Shown: piece after piece, positions 1 through 4,172 of the stretch
Numbering within the stretch: position 1 is the stretch's first letter
How the letters are laid out: each line of letters opens with the position of its first letter
Source: Neisseriaceae bacterium
GTDB lineage: Bacteria; Pseudomonadota; Gammaproteobacteria; Burkholderiales; UBA11063
Length of the DNA stretch: 5,551 nucleotides
NCBI GenBank assembly: GCA_947441745.1
Contig: CANEUJ010000101.1
Location: forward strand, 1 to 5,551
Reading direction: 5' to 3'
Translations under genes and position numbers: made by a program
Notes under the pieces: generated by a model
What the model saw: the letters and a program-made list of their open reading frames with translations, nothing else
Told to the model about the DNA's origin: nothing
Databases searched by the model: none

Positions 1-10
1 ACCTACCTTT
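1..10 (-). promoter_or_regulatory. Probable ribosome binding site of a leftward gene off the window edge
   Basis: Read on the minus strand the last ten bases are AAAGGTAGGT, close to the anti-SD complement AAGGAGGT. They lie at the end of a leader of about 65 nt that follows a strong extended -10 element. A start codon would be expected a few bases beyond position 1, so the gene itself cannot be named. A 14-bp AT-only palindrome (TAAATATATATTTA, 11-24) lies directly upstream of the SD-like bases. Confidence 0.4.
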
Positions 11-64
11 TAAATATATATTTATTAGAAACAAGCGTTGAAGAACTTAATCTATTATATCCAC

Positions 65-80
65 GGGGGCGATTATATCA
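65..80 (-). promoter_or_regulatory. Leftward extended -10 promoter with GC-rich discriminator (P1)
   Basis: On the minus strand TGATATAAT (positions 80 to 72) is a perfect extended -10 element: TG, one base, TATAAT. The next bases, CGCCCCC at 71-65, form a GC-rich discriminator, so transcription should start near 65. No good -35 hexamer is seen at 17 bp, only T-rich sequence, which fits extended -10 promoters. GC-rich discriminators are known in proteobacteria from promoters inhibited by ppGpp and DksA, such as those of stable RNA and translation genes. That regulation is inferred here. The bases ATGATATAATCGC are shared with the aspS promoter. Confidence 0.6.
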
Positions 81-184
81 TAACAAAAAATAAAATAAAA
101 ATATATTTTACACATGCTCATGGGTTTATATTCGCACTAATGTATGCTTAAATATATACGCCTAAAAGACCTATCTTATTTATT

Positions 185-193
185 ATTATATCA
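185..193 (-). promoter_or_regulatory. Second leftward extended -10 element (P2)
   Basis: The minus strand again reads TGATATAAT (193 to 185), inside an 11-bp direct repeat with the P1 element (plus strand 72-82 and 185-195). The expected start is near 178. The discriminator is AT-rich, unlike P1. A-tracts lie upstream (plus-strand T-runs at 206-211, 213-219 and 223-228) at spacings that could bend DNA or act like an UP element. No -35 hexamer is convincing. In such an AT-rich stretch a chance match is possible, so this is less certain than P1. If real, P1 and P2 are tandem promoters of the same off-window gene. Confidence 0.4.
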
Positions 194-269
194 TATCACA
201 TTTTATTTTTTGTTTTTTTACGTTTTTTATTATCCTGATATAGAAATATCCTATTTCGTGCGTACAGTT

Positions 270-323
270 GGGTATGGATCCCAGAGTTTATACGAACAGC
301 ATCTTGTTTTAGTCTAGGATGAC
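270..323. repeat. Degenerate inverted repeat, possible dispersed palindromic element
   Basis: The arms ATCCCAGA (278-285) and TCTAGGAT (313-320) pair with one mismatch around a 27-nt centre. The outer context, TGGATCCCAG on one side and CTAGGATGACG on the other, resembles the GTCATyCC...GGGATCCA small palindromic repeats that are dispersed through several proteobacterial genomes. Only one copy lies in this window, so membership in a repeat family is inferred from its form. It is not followed by a T-run on either strand and so is not a normal intrinsic terminator. Confidence 0.35.
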
Positions 324-406
324 GAATATGTAGCGTTGAGATGTGTTATGTATCGCTAATGATGATAAAGAGAATGTAGACGCATTTTATACTCGTGGAG
401 TTAATC

Positions 407-481
407 TGGTGCACCCGACAGGAATCGAACCTGTATCATCAGTTTCGGAAACTGACATTCTATCCATTGAACTACGGATGC
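407..481 (-). tRNA. tRNA-Arg (anticodon CCG)
   Basis: The 75-nt minus-strand sequence folds into a full cloverleaf. The acceptor GCATCCG pairs with CGGGTGC (one G-T pair). The D stem is GTTC/GAAT with an 8-nt loop containing GG. The anticodon stem TCAGT/ACTGA has loop TTCCGAA with anticodon CCG at 448-446. The T stem is ACAGG/CCTGT with loop TTCGATT. The discriminator is A and the CCA end is encoded (409-407). A after GG in the D loop (A20), C35 and G36 agree with known bacterial tRNA-Arg identity elements. It reads CGG arginine codons. Its 5' end is 10 nt after the lipoprotein stop codon on the same strand. I see no convincing separate promoter, so it is probably processed from a shared transcript. 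Confidence 0.97.
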
Positions 482-491
482 TTAAATACAC

Positions 492-896
492 CTAATAACC
501 TTGAAGATAAACAGTATTTGATGTGGTACCGCCTAAGGTAAAGGCAATATTAGTATCTGTTAATGGAGTATAATTCTCACTAAACAAAAAACTAATAGTA
601 CAGCTACTAACTGATGATGTGTTAATAGTATTCTGACAGGAGTTTAATGAACTCCCAAAAGTTCCATTTCTAGTAATCCCTGGTGGCAATGGACTTGGAG
701 TATAGGATAGTGTTGGGTTATATGCACCATTGGTATCATAAGTAATTACAATAGAACACGAGCTACCACTTTTCATGCCAGTACAAATAGAGCCACTTTC
801 AATAGCAATACTTATTATTGAATTAGGAGAAGTGCTACCAGCACCACATCCTGCAATTAAAAAAACAATACCAAAAATTATCAATAACTTTTGCAA
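492..896 (-). CDS. Small predicted lipoprotein of unknown function
   Basis: This 134-residue protein begins with a short lipoprotein signal peptide: a positively charged start (MQK), a hydrophobic run (LLIIFGIVFLIAG) and a lipobox I-A-G-C with Cys17 as the lipidated residue. The next residue is Gly rather than Asp, which in the E. coli Lol rule would favour the outer membrane. The mature part is rich in Ser, Thr, Asn and Gly and reads as beta-sheet-like. It has two close cysteine pairs (C38/C47 and C87/C99) that could form disulfides in the periplasm. I do not recognise the family. The start codon is TTG: an AAAGGTG ribosome binding site (908-902) sits 5 nt upstream, and an in-frame TAA lies seven codons before it, so no longer start exists. 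It is followed after 10 nt by tRNA-Arg on the same strand and is divergent from aspS. Confidence 0.8.
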   Translation of the reverse strand: MQKLLIIFGIVFLIAGCGAGSTSPNSIISIAIESGSICTGMKSGSSCSIVITYDTNGAYNPTLSYTPSPLPPGITRNGTFGSSLNSCQNTINTSSVSSCTISFLFSENYTPLTDTNIAFTLGGTTSNTVYLQGY

Positions 897-901
897 GTGA
901 A

Positions 902-908
902 CACCTTT
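902..908 (-). promoter_or_regulatory. Ribosome binding site that fixes the TTG start of the lipoprotein gene
   Basis: AAAGGTG on the minus strand lies 5 nt before TTG at 896-894. The GTG inside this sequence is out of frame with the lipoprotein, and no ATG is available downstream before the signal peptide, so the SD supports TTG initiation. Confidence 0.7.
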
Positions 909-955
909 AGAAGATTAATTATTTATTCAATCATCTATACTTAGACTTTATTATT

Positions 956-971
956 AGCCTGTATTATAGCA
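956..971 (-). promoter_or_regulatory. Extended -10 promoter of the lipoprotein/tRNA-Arg unit
   Basis: The minus strand reads TGCTATAAT (971 to 963), a perfect TG-n-TATAAT element. The expected start near 956 gives a leader of about 60 nt before the TTG start. No -35 hexamer is recognisable. The element is the mirror partner of the aspS -10 element, with 12 bp between the two hexamers. Confidence 0.65.
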
Positions 972-977
972 TAGCCA

Positions 978-993
978 TGATATAATCGCGTAA
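978..993 (+). promoter_or_regulatory. Extended -10 promoter of aspS
   Basis: TGATATAAT at 978-986 is a perfect extended -10 element, followed by a GC-containing discriminator CGCG (987-990). The predicted start near 993 gives a leader of only about 23 nt. The -35 position (about 958-963) reads CCTGTA, a poor match, and overlaps the -10 hexamer of the opposite promoter. The ribosome binding site AAGGAA (1003-1008) sits 7 nt before the ATG. Confidence 0.7.
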
Positions 994-1015
994 TAAACAA
1001 AAAAGGAATAAGCAC

Positions 1016-2788
1016 ATGCAAAGAACTAATTATTGTGGATTAATTAATGAAGAACACCTTAACAAAACTGTAACGGTAAAGGGCTGGGTCAATCGTCGCC
1101 GTGATTTAGGTGGCTTAATTTTTATTGACTTACGAGATCGTGAAGGTCTTGTACAAATTATTATTGCACCAGATAGTAGATGTTTTAAAGAAGCAGAAGA
1201 AGTTAAACACGAATATGTACTAGAAGTTACTGGAGTTGTACACAAAAGACAAAACCCAAATTCTGAAATTAAAACGGGTCTGATAGAAATTGTTGCTGAC
1301 AATATTACAGTTTTAAATAAATCCGCCCCCATTCCAATTTTAATTGATGATGAAACCACCAGCGAAACGAATCGTATGACTCATAGAATTATTGACTTAC
1401 GTAGTAAAAAAATGCAACATAATATTATGCTTCGCTATAAGCTGACTCGCTCCATGCGAAACTTCCTTGATAATAATAATTTTATAGATATTGAAACTCC
1501 ATTTCTAACCCTTTCAACTCCTGGTGGAGCACGTGACTTTCTGGTGCCTTCTCGAATGAATAAAGGTAAATTTTATGCCCTACCTCAATCTCCTCAAGTA
1601 TTTAAACAATTATTTATGGTTGCTGGATTTGATCGTTACTACCAAATAGTTCGCTGCTTTCGTGATGAGGAACTAAGAGCTGATAGACAACCTGAATTCA
1701 CTCAAGTCGATATTGAAACTTCATTTCTAGATGAAAAAGAAATTCGCCAAATTAATGAAACTATGATTAGACAGGTATTTAAAGAAGTACTGACTGTCGA
1801 ACTACCTGCATTTCCTGTAATGACTTACAAAGATGCTATGTATTATTACGGCTCTGATAAACCCGATTTACGCTTAGAAGATTTCAAATTTATTGATCTA
1901 ACTGAAAGCCTTAAAAACTGTAGCTTTAAAGTATTTAATGAAGCAGCCAACCTCACTCAAGGTCGTATCGTAGCACTAAAACTACCAGCAACGATCAACT
2001 TATCAAGAAAAGAATTAGATGATTTGGGTAAATTTGTTGGTAGTTATGGAGCAAAAGGACTAGCTTATATCAAAGTAAATGATATAACAAAACCAAATAC
2101 AGATGGACTTCAATCACCAATAGTTAAGTTTTTATCAACCGAAGAACTAACTACTATACTTAGTATTACCAAAGCTCAAAATGGTGAAACCATATTATTT
2201 GGTGCCGATAGTGCCAAAATAGTTAATGAGGCAATGGGTGCCTTACGCCTAAAATTAGGTTATGAAAAATCTCTAGTAACTAAAGAATGGGCACCACTTT
2301 GGGTTGTTGATTTTCCAATGTTTGAGCATGATGAGAAAACAAATAAATATATGCCCGCTCACCATGCATTTACCGCCCCTAAGGATGAGCATATCGAGAT
2401 TCTGAACACTCACCCAGAGCTCTGCCTGGCTAAAGCTTATGACATGGTACTAAATGGCTCAGAAATTGCTGGGGGATCTGTTAGGATTCATGATGCGGCG
2501 ATACAATCTAAAGTATTTGCAGCTCTTGATCTTACAAGCGAACAAGCACAACAAAAATTTGGTTATTTACTAGATAATTTACAGTATGGAGCACCTCCAC
2601 ATGGTGGGATTGCATTTGGACTAGATCGGGTAGCAGCTATTATGTGTAAGTCAAATTCAATTAGAGATGTAATAGCACTACCAAAGACAACTACAGGGCA
2701 ATGTTTACTTACTAATGCCCCTAATATCGTAGATAGTAACCAGCTTCAAGAATTAGGAATAATAGTTACCGAACAAACTAACAATTAA
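1016..2788 (+). CDS. aspS: Aspartyl-tRNA synthetase (class II, bacterial type)
   Basis: This cytoplasmic enzyme charges tRNA-Asp with aspartate using ATP. At 590 residues it has the normal length of bacterial AspRS. The anticodon-binding OB fold covers about 1-105 (GWVNRRRDLGGLIFIDLRDREG at 23-44), the catalytic core about 115-270 and 425-560, and the bacterial GAD insertion about 285-420. Visible active-site elements are QSPQ (191-194) with K197, motif 2 FRDEELR (215-221) with R216, D232, HH at 449-450, GGSVRIHD (486-493) with R490, and motif 3 GIAFGLDR (531-538) with R538. Leu31 in RRRDLGG matches discriminating enzymes such as E. coli (Leu30). Non-discriminating ones usually have His there, so charging of tRNA-Asn is not expected. 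Oddly, the flipping loop reads STPGGARD, with Gly170 where E. coli has Glu171. The ATG has a good SD. The gene runs alone from its own promoter and ends 11 bp inside the opposing dehydratase gene. Confidence 0.99.
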   Translation: MQRTNYCGLINEEHLNKTVTVKGWVNRRRDLGGLIFIDLRDREGLVQIIIAPDSRCFKEAEEVKHEYVLEVTGVVHKRQNPNSEIKTGLIEIVADNITVLNKSAPIPILIDDETTSETNRMTHRIIDLRSKKMQHNIMLRYKLTRSMRNFLDNNNFIDIETPFLTLSTPGGARDFLVPSRMNKGKFYALPQSPQVFKQLFMVAGFDRYYQIVRCFRDEELRADRQPEFTQVDIETSFLDEKEIRQINETMIRQVFKEVLTVELPAFPVMTYKDAMYYYGSDKPDLRLEDFKFIDLTESLKNCSFKVFNEAANLTQGRIVALKLPATINLSRKELDDLGKFVGSYGAKGLAYIKVNDITKPNTDGLQSPIVKFLSTEELTTILSITKAQNGETILFGADSAKIVNEAMGALRLKLGYEKSLVTKEWAPLWVVDFPMFEHDEKTNKYMPAHHAFTAPKDEHIEILNTHPELCLAKAYDMVLNGSEIAGGSVRIHDAAIQSKVFAALDLTSEQAQQKFGYLLDNLQYGAPPHGGIAFGLDRVAAIMCKSNSIRDVIALPKTTTGQCLLTNAPNIVDSNQLQELGIIVTEQTNN

Positions 2789-4148
2789 CAACATTAACCG
2801 CTAGCCCGCCAAGAGCTGTTTCTTTGTAGCGCATACCCATATCATGCCCTGTTTGTAGCATAGTCTTAATTACATCATCAAGACTAACTCTACCAGCCTC
2901 TTCTTCCAAAAGAGCAAGTCTTGCAATATCAATTGCACGGCTTGCAGCTACACCATTTCGTTCTATACATGGTATTTGAACTAACCCCCCTATTGGATCA
3001 CAGGTCATGCCAAGACTATGTTCCATGGCTATTTCAGCAGCTTTGGCAATTTGAATCAAACTACCACCAAGAGCCGCAGTTAGCGCCGCTGAAGCCATAG
3101 AGCAAGCAACCCCAATCTCACCTTGACAACCTACTTCAGCCGCAGAAATCGAAGCACCAAATTTATATAACATTCCAATTGCACCAGCAGTTAGAATAAA
3201 CTCAACCAACTTATCTTCAGTAACATCTTTACCATAGCGAATATAATACTCCAACACCCCTGGGATAGTACCTGCAGAACCATTGGTAGGAGCTGTGACT
3301 ACCTTACCAAAAGCTGCATTTTCTTCATTAACCCCAATTGCAAAAGCCATTGCCAATAATCTTTGATCATGTAGAGATGAATTAATACTCTCGATATTCA
3401 GTTTATTATATAAGCCATGGGCACGCCGTTTTACTTCTAAGCCACCTGGCAAAATACCTTCAATACTGACCCCTCGTAATACTGACTTATGCATTACTTC
3501 AATAATTTCTAGGGCTTCAACTCTAAATTGCTCTCGTGTCTTTCGAACAAGTTCATTTCTAATAACTAATTCAGCTATACTAAAACCATTTTTTTCACAT
3601 AAACCAAATAACTCTGCCGCATTTCTAAAAGAATATGGGATTTTTACATCATCTACTACTTGCTTTGATAAATTCTTCATCTCGGTGTCATCTACAATAA
3701 ACCCACCACCTATTGAGAAATACTGCTTACTTAATAGTATATTGTTATCATTATAAGCAACAAAACTCATACCGTTAGCGTGTTCAGGCAAAAACTCCTT
3801 TTTATGCAATAACAAATCACGCGTAATATCAAAATCAACTTTATGCTTACCCAATAAATTTATCTGTTTATCTTTTTTAACCTGCTCTACAAGATCTAAG
3901 AATAAATCAGGATCAACTGTTTTAGGGTGTTTACCTGACAAACCATTTAAAACAGCAAAAACAGTACCATGCCCTTCCCCTGTAAGAGCTAATGACCCAT
4001 ATAGATTAGACTCTAATCGCGTTACTTGTTTAATAATACCAGTATTAGCTAAAAGCTCTACAAATTTAAGAGCTGCTTTCATTGGGCCAATAGTATGAGA
4101 ACTCGATGGCCCTATACCAATAGCAAACATATCTAATGCACCTAGCAT
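2778..4148 (-). CDS. sdaA: L-serine dehydratase, single-chain iron-sulfur type
   Basis: This enzyme deaminates L-serine to pyruvate and ammonia with an oxygen-sensitive [4Fe-4S] cluster and no PLP. The 456 residues match the usual single-chain length (454 in E. coli SdaA). The N-terminal 'beta' domain (about 2-160) starts with DMFAIGIGPSSSHTIGP and includes SIGGGF (145-150). The catalytic 'alpha' domain (about 190-452) holds NEENAA (274-279), TAPTNG (285-290), EVGCQGE (338-344) and CDPIGG (383-388). Predicted cluster ligands are C341, C383, C394 and the last residue C456, each exactly two less than the L. pneumophila ligands as I recall them (343, 385, 396, 458). This supports the 'tail-in-mouth' mechanism, in which the C-terminal Cys caps the cluster until serine displaces it. 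ATG is preceded by GGAG (4160-4157) 8 nt upstream. The gene starts 24 nt after the Mg2+ ATPase stop on the same strand, so co-transcription is likely. Confidence 0.98.
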   Translation of the reverse strand: MLGALDMFAIGIGPSSSHTIGPMKAALKFVELLANTGIIKQVTRLESNLYGSLALTGEGHGTVFAVLNGLSGKHPKTVDPDLFLDLVEQVKKDKQINLLGKHKVDFDITRDLLLHKKEFLPEHANGMSFVAYNDNNILLSKQYFSIGGGFIVDDTEMKNLSKQVVDDVKIPYSFRNAAELFGLCEKNGFSIAELVIRNELVRKTREQFRVEALEIIEVMHKSVLRGVSIEGILPGGLEVKRRAHGLYNKLNIESINSSLHDQRLLAMAFAIGVNEENAAFGKVVTAPTNGSAGTIPGVLEYYIRYGKDVTEDKLVEFILTAGAIGMLYKFGASISAAEVGCQGEIGVACSMASAALTAALGGSLIQIAKAAEIAMEHSLGMTCDPIGGLVQIPCIERNGVAASRAIDIARLALLEEEAGRVSLDDVIKTMLQTGHDMGMRYKETALGGLAVNVVNC

Positions 4149-4172
4149 ACATAATACTCCAAAATAAATCTA

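Larger units (their letters stand above)
1..406. other. AT-rich non-coding region with leftward promoters
   Basis: I see no credible protein-coding gene or second RNA gene on either strand here. The stretch is very AT-rich between about 80 and 240. It contains homopolymer-like tracts at 201-228 (T-runs on the plus strand separated by single or few other bases), two minus-strand extended -10 elements, a degenerate inverted repeat near 270-323, and an SD-like sequence at the left edge. The part next to the tRNA (324-406) shows nothing I can assign. I found no GC-rich hairpin followed by a T-run on the minus strand, so where transcription through the tRNA ends is not visible. The best reading is the upstream regulatory region and 5' leader of a leftward gene whose start codon lies just outside the window. 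Confidence 0.6.

Noticed and set aside
130..153. A dif-like sequence (TTCGCACTAATGTATGCTTAAAT) recalling the XerC/XerD site
   Set aside because: The distance between CGCA and TTAAAT is 11 nt, against 14 in the E. coli dif site, and the two arms are poor matches. The surrounding sequence is AT-rich enough for such a likeness by chance.
230..238. DnaA-box-like TTATCCTGA in an AT-rich region, suggesting an origin
   Set aside because: It is a single site with two mismatches to TTATCCACA, with no cluster and no dnaA or other origin-linked gene in the window.
201..250. Possible terminator: hairpin GATAT-AGAA-ATATC (237-250) next to T-rich tracts
   Set aside because: The stem is five AT-rich pairs. 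On the plus strand the T-runs precede the hairpin, and on the minus strand an A-run follows it, so neither strand has the required order.
1030..1359. 109-codon open frame on the minus strand
   Set aside because: It lies wholly opposite the conserved N-terminal coding region of aspS, has no recognisable protein features, and is a shadow frame.
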